From Flavobacteriales bacterium (GTDB taxonomy: Bacteria > Bacteroidota > Bacteroidia > NS11-12g > UBA955), in contig CANKVM010000003.1 of assembly GCA_947487175.1 (NCBI GenBank), positions 1 to 59,792 of the forward strand: a stretch of DNA of 59,792 nucleotides, given 5' to 3'. This document shows, in pieces, positions 35,480-45,346 of this stretch. Below the pieces are notes generated by a model, which searched no databases, was not told the origin of the DNA, and worked only from the letters and a program-made list of their open reading frames with translations. Position 1 is the first letter of the stretch. Every line of letters starts with the position of its first letter. Made by a program: the position numbers and the translations under genes.

Positions 35480-36947
35480 TGCCTGTTAACTGCATCCAAA
35501 ACCATTGTTTATCGCGGAACAAAGGTACCGTAAATGTACAATAATCCATCTCTTTTCCATCAAATGGAACCGCCAAATTATAGAAATTATCACTATTCAT
35601 GATAACTTTTTTCACAATTTGGAAATTCGGTTGAATGCAATAATCCAAAATCTGATTTTTTCTGGCTATATCATCATTAAAAATGACATGAATTCCATCT
35701 TTACATACATAGCTTCCAAAACCTAGTAAATAGGCATTTGAAATTGTAGCTGATTGATCTTTTTTGATTGAAACACAACTATCCAATGCAAAATCTTTAT
35801 TCATGAATAAACCAAAAACATTGCCGTAATGGTAGGATATTTTTGTTGCAGTTTGTGGAATTCCATTTACATAGTAAGTTTCCAATTGTCGGAGTTCATT
35901 AAATTGCTCTAACAAAAATAACTTGTTCCCATTCGCATTCAAAATCAAACGTCTCAAATATAAATTTCTAGGCAGTTCTTTCCTTTTATTGTTTTTAATT
36001 TCTAAAATTTGATCAATTGTACTTTGCTGAAATTCATAATCAAAATAATTTTTTTGAGGGAAATTCACACTTGAAATTACCTGATCAAAACATCCAATTA
36101 CATCCATTCCGTTTGCATTTGAATAAAGACCACTTATATGCCAATCCTGCTTTATCGGATCTACAGTTAAAATTGAATGCATGTATGTTCCATTATGCAA
36201 GTTTAATTTAAAAATATCACTCACTTTTTCAGAAAAAGCACAAAGATGTAACTCCTGATTTTTTGTAGATTTAGACCCAAACTCTCTCGGTAAATTCGCC
36301 AAAATAGCACCGACAAATTTTGCACTATCAGACAAAGAACCTCCATCCCAAATCAAATAGTCTCTGGGTATTTTAAGCGTGTCCGAGTTTTGAAATACCC
36401 TTTCCCCTTTTAAATTATAAATATAAACACCAATCAAACTTGTATTTCTTTTAATTTCATTTATGTATCCAAAAACCCATTGCTTTCTATCTAAACTAAA
36501 ATCAACCAACAAATGATCAATACTTATGTTGGGCAATTCGAAACTTGAAATAATCTTTGTTTCAACAATTCCATCTAAATTGTTCCCAATTTTATTTAGA
36601 AACAACCTTAAAGGCTCCTTTCTTTTTTTCAAAACACTAACCCAATAGATTCCGGAATCAGTAGTAAAAATTTTTAATACATAAACCTTTCTCGCCAATT
36701 CAAAAAATCGATCCTCAATAAAACCCAAATCATTGTCATAACGCTCTATACTAAAGCCACCCACCAAATTTTCTCTGGCATAATTTAAAAAATAATTGCC
36801 AAAATCATTCTGCCCAATGGGTCTATGGTACAAACTATTTTTTTGATTTAATTGCGATTTATTCGACAAAATATACTGTTGTGCATTTACTTCCAAACTC
36901 AACAAAAAAAGGGAAATTACCAATAGTATTTTGCGCATATCCCTCAA
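35472..36947 (-). CDS. secreted or periplasmic protein, unknown function
   Basis: The 491-aa protein has a signal peptide (MRDMRKILLVISLFLLSLEVNAQ, cleavage after NAQ). The rest is beta-rich, with repeated patterns such as FSLDRKQWVFGYINEI and GNKLFLLEQFNELRQLETYY that suggest a beta-propeller-like fold; I see no catalytic motif and no T9SS sorting domain. Ten Cys or more are absent, so it is not disulfide-rich. It is translationally coupled to the polytopic membrane protein downstream (8-bp overlap). An upstream GAATTTTG is one base off the -7 consensus. Confidence 0.55.
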   Translation of the reverse strand: MRDMRKILLVISLFLLSLEVNAQQYILSNKSQLNQKNSLYHRPIGQNDFGNYFLNYARENLVGGFSIERYDNDLGFIEDRFFELARKVYVLKIFTTDSGIYWVSVLKKRKEPLRLFLNKIGNNLDGIVETKIISSFELPNISIDHLLVDFSLDRKQWVFGYINEIKRNTSLIGVYIYNLKGERVFQNSDTLKIPRDYLIWDGGSLSDSAKFVGAILANLPREFGSKSTKNQELHLCAFSEKVSDIFKLNLHNGTYMHSILTVDPIKQDWHISGLYSNANGMDVIGCFDQVISSVNFPQKNYFDYEFQQSTIDQILEIKNNKRKELPRNLYLRRLILNANGNKLFLLEQFNELRQLETYYVNGIPQTATKISYHYGNVFGLFMNKDFALDSCVSIKKDQSATISNAYLLGFGSYVCKDGIHVIFNDDIARKNQILDYCIQPNFQIVKKVIMNSDNFYNLAVPFDGKEMDYCTFTVPLFRDKQWFWMQLTGND

Positions 36948-36984
36948 AATTCGATTTCAAACACCACATTCGCAAATACAATCG

Positions 36985-36992
36985 TAATTTTG
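36985..36992 (+). promoter_or_regulatory. TAATTTTG -7 box of hflX
   Basis: Exact TAnnTTTG match 19 nt before the TTG start at 37012. Confidence 0.5.
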
Positions 36993-37011
36993 TACTCTAA
37001 TTTGAATTATT

Positions 37012-38184
37012 TTGATAGAAAACGAAAAACCTCAAGAAATTGCCATTATTGTGGGAGTACAATCTCAAAGGCAAGAATTGCCAGTAGATGAATATCTTGA
37101 TGAACTTGAGCAATTGGTTTATACGTCGGGAGCAAAAAGCATTAAAAGATTTACCCAAAAACTTGAACACCCCCACGCCAAAACCTATGTTGGAAAAGGA
37201 AAAATGCAAGAAATTGCAGAATACTGCAAAAACAACAGAATTGATATTGCAATATTTGACGATGAATTAAGCCCTGCACAAGTTAGAAATCTTGAAAAAG
37301 AAATAATTGACGTTAAAGTACTTACTAGGACACATTTGATTCTCGATATTTTTGCAAAAAATGCACAAACTGCCCAAGCCAAAACACAAGTTGAATTGGC
37401 GCAAAGTGTTTTCTTATTGCCACGACTTACCGGTATGTGGACGCATTTAAGTAAACAAAAAGGGGGTATTGGTATGAAGGGGCCCGGTGAAACTGAAATC
37501 GAAACCGACAGACGTACGCTGAGAGCAAAAATTACCCTTTTAAAAGAACGTCTACTTCATATTGAAAAAATCGGGATAACACAAAGAGCCTCTAGAGAAG
37601 GTGCCCTTAGGGCTGCACTGGTTGGATATACAAACGTTGGTAAAAGTACAATCATGAACTTATTAAGTCGTTCTGATGTATTGGTTGAAGACAAATTTTT
37701 TGCCACTTTAGATTCTACTGTGCGTAAAATTGTATTGCCTAATCCTTTAGAAGAAGGCCAAAATGTTCCAATTTTGTTAAGTGATACAGTAGGATTTATT
37801 AGAAAACTACCTACTCTTCTGGTAGAAAGTTTCAAAAGCACTTTGGCAGAAGCATTGGAAGCCGATTTATTGATACATGTTGTTGATATTAGTAATCCAA
37901 ATTACGAAAAACAAATGCAATCTGTAAAAGAAACACTGCATAGCATTGGTGCTTCCGATAAACCAGAATTAATTGTTTTTAATAAAGTTGATGCTTTTAA
38001 GGGACATGACGACGATTTCTTTGTTGGAACAACAGGTTTAACTATTGAGCAATTTGAAAAAAGCTGGATGGCGAAAGAAAATGCTCCTGCCGTATTTATT
38101 TCAGCAACCAATAAAACCAATGTAGACCGATTAAGAGATTCAGTAGTTACCGAATTGTTAAAAGTTCGTACACCCGGATATTGA
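37012..38184 (+). CDS. hflX: ribosome-associated GTPase HflX
   Basis: The 390-aa protein starts at TTG 37012; no in-frame ATG lies before the conserved region. The N-terminal HflX domain has AKTYVGKGKMQEI and the linker GPGETEIETDRR. The GTPase domain has Walker A GYTNVGKST (about 205-213), switch FFATLDSTVRK, G3 DTVGFI and G4 NKVD. HflX rescues and splits stalled ribosomes, notably after heat or antibiotic stress. It is divergent from the secreted-protein gene and ends in a strong bidirectional terminator. Confidence 0.95.
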   Translation: MIENEKPQEIAIIVGVQSQRQELPVDEYLDELEQLVYTSGAKSIKRFTQKLEHPHAKTYVGKGKMQEIAEYCKNNRIDIAIFDDELSPAQVRNLEKEIIDVKVLTRTHLILDIFAKNAQTAQAKTQVELAQSVFLLPRLTGMWTHLSKQKGGIGMKGPGETEIETDRRTLRAKITLLKERLLHIEKIGITQRASREGALRAALVGYTNVGKSTIMNLLSRSDVLVEDKFFATLDSTVRKIVLPNPLEEGQNVPILLSDTVGFIRKLPTLLVESFKSTLAEALEADLLIHVVDISNPNYEKQMQSVKETLHSIGASDKPELIVFNKVDAFKGHDDDFFVGTTGLTIEQFEKSWMAKENAPAVFISATNKTNVDRLRDSVVTELLKVRTPGY

Positions 38185-38203
38185 TTTTTTAAACTTCTAT
38201 AAC

Positions 38204-38235
38204 ATAAAAAGAGCGGCACTTGCCGCTCTTTTTAT
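38204..38235. terminator. bidirectional intrinsic terminator
   Basis: GAGCGGCA (38211-38218) and TGCCGCTC (38221-38228) form the stem, flanked by ATAAAAA and TTTTTAT that extend it. It serves convergent hflX and the DUF2795 gene, and overlaps the stop codon of the latter by a few bases. Confidence 0.93.
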
Positions 38236-38453
38236 AATTCGTCTTCGTTGAAGAAATAATCATCATCCGTAGGATAATCACTCCAGATTTCTTCGATACT
38301 CTCATAAGGTTCCCCATCATCTTCCAATTCTTGAAGATTTTCGATAACCTCTAAAGGAGCGCCCGAACGAATTCCATAGTCAATTAATTCATCTTTCGTT
38401 GCTGGCCATGGAGCGTCGTCCAAATAACCAACCAATTCAAGTGTCCAATACAT
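38232..38453 (-). CDS. DUF2795-like small acidic protein
   Basis: The 73-aa protein is very acidic at its C-terminus (DDDYFFNEDEL). The core WPATKDELIDYGIRSGAPLEVIENLQELEDDGEPYESIEEIW matches the helical DUF2795 pattern in short stretches (KDELIDYG, GAPLEV). Family members are small and of unknown role. It stands alone on the minus strand between hflX and an O-methyltransferase gene. The pattern is good, so this is a real gene despite its size. Confidence 0.75.
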   Translation of the reverse strand: MYWTLELVGYLDDAPWPATKDELIDYGIRSGAPLEVIENLQELEDDGEPYESIEEIWSDYPTDDDYFFNEDEL

Positions 38454-38537
38454 AAGCTTTATTTATTAAGTTTTAATTTAGCGCGAAAATATATTTTTAT
38501 TTGTATAAAACAACACCATTTTTGTAATCATTTTATT

Positions 38538-39185
38538 ATGCACCCAGATTGGCAAGACAAACTTCATCTTTATTGTGAACAAAATAGCAGTCCAGAACAG
38601 CAATATCTGAAAGATGTTACTGCTTTTACATGGCGAAACATGTTAAATGCCAGACAATTAAGTGGAAAACTTCAAGGACAGCTATTGTCTATGTTGGTTG
38701 CGCTAAAAAATCCCCAATGTATTTTAGAAATAGGAACATTTACGGGGTATGCAACGGCCTGTTTAACCGAAAATGCATCTCAAGAAACACAAATTCATAC
38801 CATTGAAGCCGATCTTGAGACCGCTTTTAAAACAAAATCATTCTGGAAAAACTATAATTTCATGAATAAAGTACAATTTCACGAAGGCCCAGCACTTGAA
38901 ATTTTGCCCCCATTAAATTTAAATCCCGATTTTATTTTTGTTGATGCCGACAAGCATAATTATATCAATTACTTCAATATGTGCTTTCCAATATTACAAA
39001 AGGGCGGAATTATGCTTTTTGACAATACACTTTGGAGCGGAAAAGTTTTAGATAACGAATTCATACAAAATGACAAAGACACAAAAAATATGCATGCCTT
39101 TAACCAAGAGATTGCAAAATGTACAAATTGGAAGACGCTTTTGTTGCCTATTCGCGATGGATTAACCGCAATAATTAAAAATTAA
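38538..39185 (+). CDS. SAM-dependent O-methyltransferase (COG4122-like)
   Basis: The 215-aa enzyme has the class I methyltransferase core: LEIGTFTGYATACL (motif I), HTIEAD, FIFVDADKHNY (the metal-binding Asp of the catechol/caffeoyl-CoA type) and MLFDNTLWSGKV. Such proteins methylate hydroxyls of small phenolic or related compounds with a divalent metal. It precedes a MarR regulator convergently (stops share TTAA) and lies 0.5 kb from kynU, so a kynurenine-related hydroxyl could be a substrate; that is speculation. An imperfect box CATTTTTG lies 13 nt before the ATG. Confidence 0.88.
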   Translation: MHPDWQDKLHLYCEQNSSPEQQYLKDVTAFTWRNMLNARQLSGKLQGQLLSMLVALKNPQCILEIGTFTGYATACLTENASQETQIHTIEADLETAFKTKSFWKNYNFMNKVQFHEGPALEILPPLNLNPDFIFVDADKHNYINYFNMCFPILQKGGIMLFDNTLWSGKVLDNEFIQNDKDTKNMHAFNQEIAKCTNWKTLLLPIRDGLTAIIKN

Positions 39186-39631
39186 CCGCGCAACTTATCG
39201 AGCAAATTGCTCAAAATTACAGCTTCCTCTTCCGTTATGGTAGCAACTTTTTCATTAAATTCAATCATAATTGGATCGATTAAATTCAACATTTTTAACC
39301 CATCCTCGGTAATTCTGATGTTCATTTTGCGCCTATTGCCATCATCGATACAACGATCAATCAGATTACGCTTTAATAATCTGTCGCACAACCTGGTTAA
39401 ATCAGGGTTTTTATCTAACATTACCGCTTTTATATCGGAGGGATTTAATGACTCAGGATATTTACCTCTAAGAATACGCAATACATTATATTGCTGAGGA
39501 GTTAAATTGTGGTTCTTGAAAACATCGCGAAGGTGATTACTCAGCCATCCATCGGTGAACATGATATTTACAACGGCTTTATGAACTGCCGATGTAAATT
39601 TATCTTGTTTTAACTCTTCTTCAATTTTCAC
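39182..39631 (-). CDS. MarR-family transcriptional regulator
   Basis: The 149-aa protein has a winged helix: NHLRDVFKNHNLTPQQYNVLRILRG (helices 1-3), then DLTRLCDRLLKRNLIDR (recognition helix) and the wing DDGNRRKMNIRITEDG. The start is GTG at 39631. MarR proteins usually repress a divergent gene and respond to small ligands. The divergent gene is kynU, and a perfect 14-bp palindrome lies between them at 39680-39693, overlapping the kynU promoter. The family call is firm; the target is inferred from position. Confidence 0.9.
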   Translation of the reverse strand: MKIEEELKQDKFTSAVHKAVVNIMFTDGWLSNHLRDVFKNHNLTPQQYNVLRILRGKYPESLNPSDIKAVMLDKNPDLTRLCDRLLKRNLIDRCIDDGNRRKMNIRITEDGLKMLNLIDPIMIEFNEKVATITEEEAVILSNLLDKLRG

Positions 39632-39679
39632 TACGATACAAATTAAATACTAAATAATTATAAATATAGTATCTCATTC

Positions 39680-39693
39680 AATCATTAATGATT
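39680..39693. promoter_or_regulatory. candidate MarR operator, palindrome AATCATTAATGATT
   Basis: Perfect 14-bp palindrome in the 76-bp marR/kynU gap. It ends 2 bp before the kynU -7 box (39696-39703), so a bound dimer would block RNA polymerase. Size and symmetry fit MarR sites. Confidence 0.5.
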
Positions 39694-39695
39694 AT

Positions 39696-39703
39696 TACCT
39701 TTG
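39696..39703 (+). promoter_or_regulatory. TACCTTTG -7 box of kynU
   Basis: Exact TAnnTTTG match ending 4 nt before the GTG start at 39708, so a leaderless message is predicted. Confidence 0.75.
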
Positions 39704-39707
39704 CATT

Positions 39708-40988
39708 GTGAATATTTCTTTTCAAAATAGCCTCGAATACGCGAATGATTGCGACAAAAACGATACACTAGCAAAGTTTAGAGATCAATACATCTTTCCA
39801 GTGAATGAAAAAAATGAAAGCCAAATTTATTTTTGTGGTAATTCACTTGGGTTACAACCTAAAACGGCGAAAGAAGCCATAAATATTGAATTAGAAGATT
39901 GGGGTAAATGGGGTGTTGAGGGACATTTTCACGGCAGAAAACCTTGGTTTCATTATCATAAATTCCTAACTGAACATGCTGCCGAAGTGGTTGGAGCAAA
40001 ACCTATTGAGGTTGTTGTGATGAACCAATTAACTGTCAATTTGCATTTATTGATGGTGAGTTTTTACCGTCCCTCAAAAGAAAAATATAAAATAATTATG
40101 GAAGCTGGCGCCTTCCCTTCTGACATGTACGCCATTGAAAGTCAGGTAAAACACCATGGCTTCAATTATAATGATGCAGTGATTGAGTTGACTCCACGAG
40201 AGGGTGAATATACATTAAGAACCGAAGATATTTTAAAAGCAATTGACGACAATGCATCTGAATTGGCATTGGTTTTCTTTAGCGGTGTACAATATTATAC
40301 TGGTCAGTATTTCAATATTCCAGAAATAACTAAAAAAGCCCATGAAGTTGGTGCCATTGCAGGATTTGATTTGGCACATGCAGCTGGGAATTTGAATTTG
40401 AAACTCCACGATTGGGATGTAGATTTTGCTGCTTGGTGTTCGTATAAATATTTAAACAGTGGACCAGGTAATGTTTCGGGCATTTATATTCACGAAAAAC
40501 ACTGCACAAATCCAGAAACTCCTAGATTTTCAGGATGGTGGGGATATCAAGAAAACAAAAGATTTTTAATGGAAAAAGGATACGTTCCTGAAAATGGTGC
40601 AGCAGGTTGGCAATTGTCAAATGCGCCCGTATTTGGAATGGCAGTTCATTTGGCTTCACTTGAATTATTTCATCAGGCAGGCATTGATAACCTAAGAAAT
40701 AAAAGCATTGTTTTAACAAACTATTTAGAATTTATTCTTGAAGATGCAAAAAGTCAGAATGCCAATTTGTCATTTGAGATAATAACTCCAAAGAATGAAC
40801 GTGGTGCGCAACTTTCGTTGCTAACAGATTCAACTGGAAAAGCTCTTTTTGACCATCTGCTTCATCACAATATCATTGCAGATTGGAGAGAGCCTAATGT
40901 GATAAGAATTGCGCCAACGCCTATGTATAACTCATTTTTAGATGTTTATTTGTTGGGAAAAGCAATGATCTCTTTTTCAAATCAATAG
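39708..40988 (+). CDS. kynU: kynureninase
   Basis: The 426-aa PLP enzyme cleaves kynurenine or 3-hydroxykynurenine to anthranilate or 3-hydroxyanthranilate. It shows FCGNSLGLQPKTA near the start, AFPSDMYAIESQ, DLAHAAGN and the PLP-lysine segment CSYKYLNSGPGNVSG (Lys247). Starting at GTG 39708 is supported by the -7 box 4 nt upstream; the next in-frame Met would cut into conserved sequence. Kynurenine breakdown feeds de novo NAD synthesis in many Bacteroidota. No other pathway gene is adjacent. A MarR regulator is divergent. Confidence 0.95.
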   Translation: MNISFQNSLEYANDCDKNDTLAKFRDQYIFPVNEKNESQIYFCGNSLGLQPKTAKEAINIELEDWGKWGVEGHFHGRKPWFHYHKFLTEHAAEVVGAKPIEVVVMNQLTVNLHLLMVSFYRPSKEKYKIIMEAGAFPSDMYAIESQVKHHGFNYNDAVIELTPREGEYTLRTEDILKAIDDNASELALVFFSGVQYYTGQYFNIPEITKKAHEVGAIAGFDLAHAAGNLNLKLHDWDVDFAAWCSYKYLNSGPGNVSGIYIHEKHCTNPETPRFSGWWGYQENKRFLMEKGYVPENGAAGWQLSNAPVFGMAVHLASLELFHQAGIDNLRNKSIVLTNYLEFILEDAKSQNANLSFEIITPKNERGAQLSLLTDSTGKALFDHLLHHNIIADWREPNVIRIAPTPMYNSFLDVYLLGKAMISFSNQ

Positions 40989-41094
40989 TTGCCATTTTGA
41001 GAATACTTTTCAAGTTCAAACTGCCATTTTATCAGTTCCATCAATTTTTTTCTGTTTCCTGTCGCCTTTTTTATTTCAATTGTTTGTAAAATTG

Positions 41095-41102
41095 TAGTTT
41101 TG
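41095..41102 (+). promoter_or_regulatory. TAGTTTTG -7 box of ftsH
   Basis: TAnnTTTG match 52 nt before ATG 41155. No clear -33 element is seen. Confidence 0.4.
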
Positions 41103-41154
41103 TAGCCAATTCGTATTTTGGTGCGATTATTGAAACAACAAATTATATTTTAGA

Positions 41155-43287
41155 ATGACCGAAGAACGCAAAACCCCTGAAAATAAGCCAAGTGGCCGAA
41201 AATTTAATTATTATTGGATATACGGTATTTTATTTATTGTTTTTCTAGCCTTAAGTTTCCTCCCTAAAGGATCTGGACAAGTAACAAGTTGGAACGAAGT
41301 TAGAGACATGGCCATCAAAGGCGATGTTAAAAAATTGGTTCTAGTAAATGACCGTATGGTTGAAGTATTTTTAACTCAAGAAGCTTCCCAACAAAAAAGT
41401 TATTCAAACGCTCAGAAAAAGGATGATCTTTTTGGCCAAACCGAACCAAATTTTAGTTTCGAAATTGAAAAAGGATTCTTTAACAATGAATTTCAAGAAT
41501 TAAAAAGTGATATTGTTAAAGCAGGTAAAAATCCAAACGATTTAACCGTTCAATTTGTAAGTCAAAGTGATATTTTTGGTCAACTTTTTCAATGGATATT
41601 CTTTATTGCTATTTTCTTGGTTTTCTGGAACCTTATGTTCAAGAAAATGGGAGGCGGCGGAGGCGGAGGAGGCCCTAATATATTCAGTATTGGACGTTCA
41701 AAAGCTCAATTATATGACAAAGACACCAAAGTAAATATTTCATTTAAAGATGTTGCTGGATTAGAGGAAGCCAAAGAGGAAGTGATGGAAATCGTTGATT
41801 TTCTGAAAAATCCAAAAAAATATACTGATTTAGGTGGTAAAATCCCAAAAGGCGCCCTTCTTGTTGGCCCTCCGGGTACAGGTAAAACTTTATTAGCCAA
41901 AGCCGTTGCTGGTGAAGCAGGTGTGCCATTTTTCTCTTTGTCAGGTTCTGATTTCGTAGAAATGTTTGTTGGTGTTGGAGCAAGTCGTGTGCGTGACCTT
42001 TTCAAACAAGCTAAAGAAAAAGCACCTGCCATTATTTTTATCGATGAAATTGATGCAATTGGTAGAGCAAGAGGAAAAAATTTAATACAAAACTCTAACG
42101 ATGAACGTGAAAACACATTGAACCAACTTCTTTCCGAAATGGATGGATTTGGAACAGATTCTGGTGTTATCATTCTTGCCGCTACAAACCGTGCCGACAT
42201 TCTTGATAGCGCGTTAATGCGTCCAGGTCGTTTCGACAGACAAATTAGTGTTGACAGACCAGACATCGTTGGTAGAGAGCAAATTTTCAAAGTGCATCTT
42301 AAACCATTAACCAAACTAAATGCAGATGTTGATGTGCATAGATTGGCCGCTCAAACTCCTGGTTTTGCCGGTGCTGAAATTGCAAATGTATGTAACGAGG
42401 CCGCATTGATTGCAGCCCGCCATGGTAAAGATCAAGTTACAATGAAAGATTTCCAAGATGCTATTGATAGAGTTATCGGCGGATTGGAAAAGAAAAATAA
42501 AATAATATCTCCTGAAGAAAAGAAAATTGTTGCCTATCATGAAGCAGGACATGCTGTTGCAGGCTGGTTCCTTGAATTTGCAGACCCTTTACTGAAGGTT
42601 TCTATTGTTCCTCGTGGTGTTGCAGCTTTGGGATATGCACAATATCTTCCAAAAGAACAGTATTTATACCGCACCGAACAATTGATTGATAGCATGTGTA
42701 TGACACTTGGTGGTCGTGTGGCTGAACAAATTTTCTTTGGAAAAATTTCAACTGGAGCACAAAATGATTTGGAAAGAATTACCAAATTAGCCTATAGTAT
42801 GATTACTATTTATGGTATGAGTGCCAAAGTTGGAAACGTAAGTTTTAATGATCCAACAGGCGAATATGGCTACCAACGTCCATATTCTGAGCAAACCGCT
42901 CAAATTATTGATCAAGAAGTAAGAGAATTGATTGACAGTGCTTACAAGCGAACCATGGAATTATTGAGCGAGAAAAAATCTGAGTTAGAAGCAGTGGCAT
43001 TAGAATTGCTCGACAAGGAAATTATATTCAAATCAGATTTAGACAGACTTATTGGTAAACGCCCATTCGCTGAAGATGAAGATATTACAGCTACAATTGC
43101 AGCTGCCAATTTAACAGATAGCGAAAAGAACGAACCAAAGTTACCAGCAGCTGAAACTCCTGTTACAATTGAACCTGCTAACGAATCTGAAGTAGATGAA
43201 AACAATGTAAACACTTCTGAAAAATCTAATACTGACACAACTGAAGAAACAACTGCTACTTCAGAAGAATCGAATAAACCCGAATAA
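41155..43287 (+). CDS. ftsH: ATP-dependent zinc metalloprotease FtsH
   Basis: The 710-aa membrane protease has two N-terminal membrane helices (about 22-37 and 140-162) around a periplasmic domain. A Gly run (GGGGGGGGP) lies before the AAA domain, which has Walker A GPPGTGKT (about 238-245), Walker [12 protein letters not shown] and SRH RPGRFDR. The zinc motif HEAGH starts at His462, with a distal Asp in [10 protein letters not shown]. The C-terminal tail of about 65 residues is acidic, Thr/Glu/Ser-rich and probably disordered. FtsH degrades misassembled membrane proteins and key cytoplasmic regulators. A bidirectional terminator follows. Confidence 0.97.
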   Translation: MTEERKTPENKPSGRKFNYYWIYGILFIVFLALSFLPKGSGQVTSWNEVRDMAIKGDVKKLVLVNDRMVEVFLTQEASQQKSYSNAQKKDDLFGQTEPNFSFEIEKGFFNNEFQELKSDIVKAGKNPNDLTVQFVSQSDIFGQLFQWIFFIAIFLVFWNLMFKKMGGGGGGGGPNIFSIGRSKAQLYDKDTKVNISFKDVAGLEEAKEEVMEIVDFLKNPKKYTDLGGKIPKGALLVGPPGTGKTLLAKAVAGEAGVPFFSLSGSDFVEMFVGVGASRVRDLFKQAKEKAPAIIFIDEIDAIGRARGKNLIQNSNDERENTLNQLLSEMDGFGTDSGVIILAATNRADILDSALMRPGRFDRQISVDRPDIVGREQIFKVHLKPLTKLNADVDVHRLAAQTPGFAGAEIANVCNEAALIAARHGKDQVTMKDFQDAIDRVIGGLEKKNKIISPEEKKIVAYHEAGHAVAGWFLEFADPLLKVSIVPRGVAALGYAQYLPKEQYLYRTEQLIDSMCMTLGGRVAEQIFFGKISTGAQNDLERITKLAYSMITIYGMSAKVGNVSFNDPTGEYGYQRPYSEQTAQIIDQEVRELIDSAYKRTMELLSEKKSELEAVALELLDKEIIFKSDLDRLIGKRPFAEDEDITATIAAANLTDSEKNEPKLPAAETPVTIEPANESEVDENNVNTSEKSNTDTTEETTATSEESNKPE

Positions 43288-43304
43288 CATCATTTAACTT
43301 ATAT

Positions 43305-43342
43305 AAAAAAGAGGTGCAATTGGTCTATTGCACCTCTTTTTT
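43305..43342. terminator. bidirectional intrinsic terminator
   Basis: GAGGTGCAAT (43311-43320) and ATTGCACCTC (43327-43336) with loop TGGTCT, flanked by six A and six T. It separates convergent ftsH and the MsbA-like gene. Confidence 0.95.
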
Positions 43343-43388
43343 ATTATTCACATCAATATCTTAACCCGTCTAATCCGTCTAACCTAGA

Positions 43389-45215
43389 TTATGATCCCAA
43401 CTCTTGCAATTGAATTAGCTTGGCATACAATCCACCTTTTGCTATCAATTCTTGGTGTTTACCAATTTCAATGATTTTACCCTTTTCCAATACAACTATT
43501 TTATCAGCATGCATCACCGTACTCAATCTATGTGCCACTACCAGGCTCGTACGATTGCGCATAAGGCTCTCTAAGGCCATTTGAACAGCCTTTTCGCTCT
43601 GAGAGTCCAAAGCGGATGTTGCTTCGTCTAAAATTAAAATTTCAGGGTCTTTTAACAATGCACGCGCAATAGATAGTCTTTGCTTTTGTCCACCGCTTAA
43701 TTTTCCGCCTCGTTCACCAATTTCAGACTCGTATCCTTTTTCCATTTCCATAATGAAATCATGGGCATAAGCCGCTTTGGCAGCAGATTCAACTTGTTCC
43801 ATTGTCAGTTCAGGCCTGCCTAACGCAATATTATTTCGAATCGTATCATTGAATAAAATACTCTCCTGATTTACTATACCAACCAATTGTCTTAAATCTT
43901 CTTGATTGAACTCACGAATATCAATTCCGTCAAGCAAAATTGCACCCGAAGAAACATCGTAAAATCTGGCTATCAAATCTGTAATGGTGGTTTTACCCGC
44001 ACCTGAAGGTCCAACAAATGCAATTGTTTCACCTTTATTTATTTTGAGGGACACATTGCTAAGTACCTCACTTCCCTCGAGGTAAGAAAATCCAACATTG
44101 GCTAATTCCAAGGTACTTTCAAATTTAGGAGTTTTGGGATTTTTAGGATCTTCAACCACAACAGGGGCCGTAACCAAATCTTGAATTCTATCCAAGCTCG
44201 CCATTCCCTTCTGTGCGGCATATAAAGCATTTGAAAAACCTTTAAACGGAGGAATAAGTTGACTAAAAATAGTAAAATAACCCAAAAAGAATTCTGGATC
44301 CAATTCACCACTAAACACCATTTTTCCGCCTAACCACAAAAGCAGTGCAGAAACCGTAATACCTATTGTTTCACTCACCGGCGATGATAAATCATATCTG
44401 CGTTGAACTGAAATGTTATTTTTGGTATAATCTAAATCCTGATCACTGTATCTGTTAAAGAAAAACTTTGAAGCATTAAACGCCTTAATAACCCGAATTC
44501 CGCCAAGAGTTTCCTCAAAAGAACTCATTACCCTGCCTAACAATTGTTGATTTTTACCCGACTTTCTGCGTAATGACCTACCAATCAAAGCAATGATAAC
44601 AGCTGTAATTGGCAAAAACAAAAGTATATATAGGGTTAATTTAGCAGAAAGCACAACCAATGCCAACATGAAAATAATTATGTTCAATGGCTGAAAATAA
44701 AGTGCCTCTAATGAAACCATCAAAGCAAATTCAATCTCTTTAATATCATTGCTCATCTTCGAAATCAAATCGCCTTTTCTTTCATTATTAAAATAGGCAA
44801 TTGGCAGATTCAAACATTTCTCATATATATCCAATCTCATTTGTCTGATGCTCTTATTTCTAATTAGCACCATGTAATTCATTGCGGTAAAACGAGCAGC
44901 ATTTTTAAATAAAGTTACAATAACCAAACCTATACTCAAATAAGCCAAAGCAGTATATGGATCGCCTTTGGCCATTGCACCAAACCAATCAATAAAAGAT
45001 TGATAAAGTCCAGCAAACCATTTTCCAACGTCTTTTTGATTTACATGCAAATCAGATATTTGTTGATCTTTACTGAATAAAAATTTCAGCACAGGCATGA
45101 TCAACAACAATGTAATTAAGTTGAATAATATGTAAAACAGATTAAATAAGAAATTTAAAAAGATTAATCCCTTATAATCTGCAGCATACTTAAGAAATTT
45201 TAATACAGCTTTCAA
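43389..45215 (-). CDS. ABC exporter, MsbA-like (lipid A or multidrug flippase)
   Basis: The 608-aa half-transporter fuses a six-helix membrane domain (1-330) to an ATPase with Walker A GPSGAGKTT, the signature LSGGQKQRLSIARAL and Walker B ILILDEATSALD. The start is TTG 45215, supported by a TAATTTTG box 7 nt upstream; there is no in-frame ATG before the first helix. The long first periplasmic loop (DQQISDLHVNQKDVGKWF) matches MsbA-type proteins of this phylum, so flipping of lipid A-core is plausible, but drug or peptide export cannot be ruled out. The window has a second exporter of the same class at 49.4 kb. Confidence 0.88.
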   Translation of the reverse strand: MKAVLKFLKYAADYKGLIFLNFLFNLFYILFNLITLLLIMPVLKFLFSKDQQISDLHVNQKDVGKWFAGLYQSFIDWFGAMAKGDPYTALAYLSIGLVIVTLFKNAARFTAMNYMVLIRNKSIRQMRLDIYEKCLNLPIAYFNNERKGDLISKMSNDIKEIEFALMVSLEALYFQPLNIIIFMLALVVLSAKLTLYILLFLPITAVIIALIGRSLRRKSGKNQQLLGRVMSSFEETLGGIRVIKAFNASKFFFNRYSDQDLDYTKNNISVQRRYDLSSPVSETIGITVSALLLWLGGKMVFSGELDPEFFLGYFTIFSQLIPPFKGFSNALYAAQKGMASLDRIQDLVTAPVVVEDPKNPKTPKFESTLELANVGFSYLEGSEVLSNVSLKINKGETIAFVGPSGAGKTTITDLIARFYDVSSGAILLDGIDIREFNQEDLRQLVGIVNQESILFNDTIRNNIALGRPELTMEQVESAAKAAYAHDFIMEMEKGYESEIGERGGKLSGGQKQRLSIARALLKDPEILILDEATSALDSQSEKAVQMALESLMRNRTSLVVAHRLSTVMHADKIVVLEKGKIIEIGKHQELIAKGGLYAKLIQLQELGS

Positions 45216-45222
45216 ATTGTTG

Positions 45223-45230
45223 CAAAATTA
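45223..45230 (-). promoter_or_regulatory. TAATTTTG -7 box of the MsbA-like gene
   Basis: Minus-strand TAnnTTTG match 7 nt before the TTG start at 45215, giving a nearly leaderless transcript. Confidence 0.6.
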
Positions 45231-45280
45231 CGGAATATTCTGATTGTTTTAATCAGTTCATTTATGCGACTAAATTGCAT

Positions 45281-45311
45281 AAAAAAGGCCCAAGTTGAAA
45301 CTTGGGCCTTT
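45281..45311 (-). terminator. intrinsic terminator after the T9SS cargo gene
   Basis: On the minus strand, AAAGGCCCAAG pairs with CTTGGGCCTTT around the loop TTTCAA, followed by a run of six T. It lies 36 bp after the stop of the 1060-aa gene. Confidence 0.9.
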
Positions 45312-45346
45312 CTAATTTTGCCATCCATATGGCAATTGATTATAAT

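Noticed and set aside
41706-42314. 202-aa frame antisense to ftsH
   Set aside because: A shadow of the conserved AAA domain; no family motif, and ftsH explains the sequence fully.
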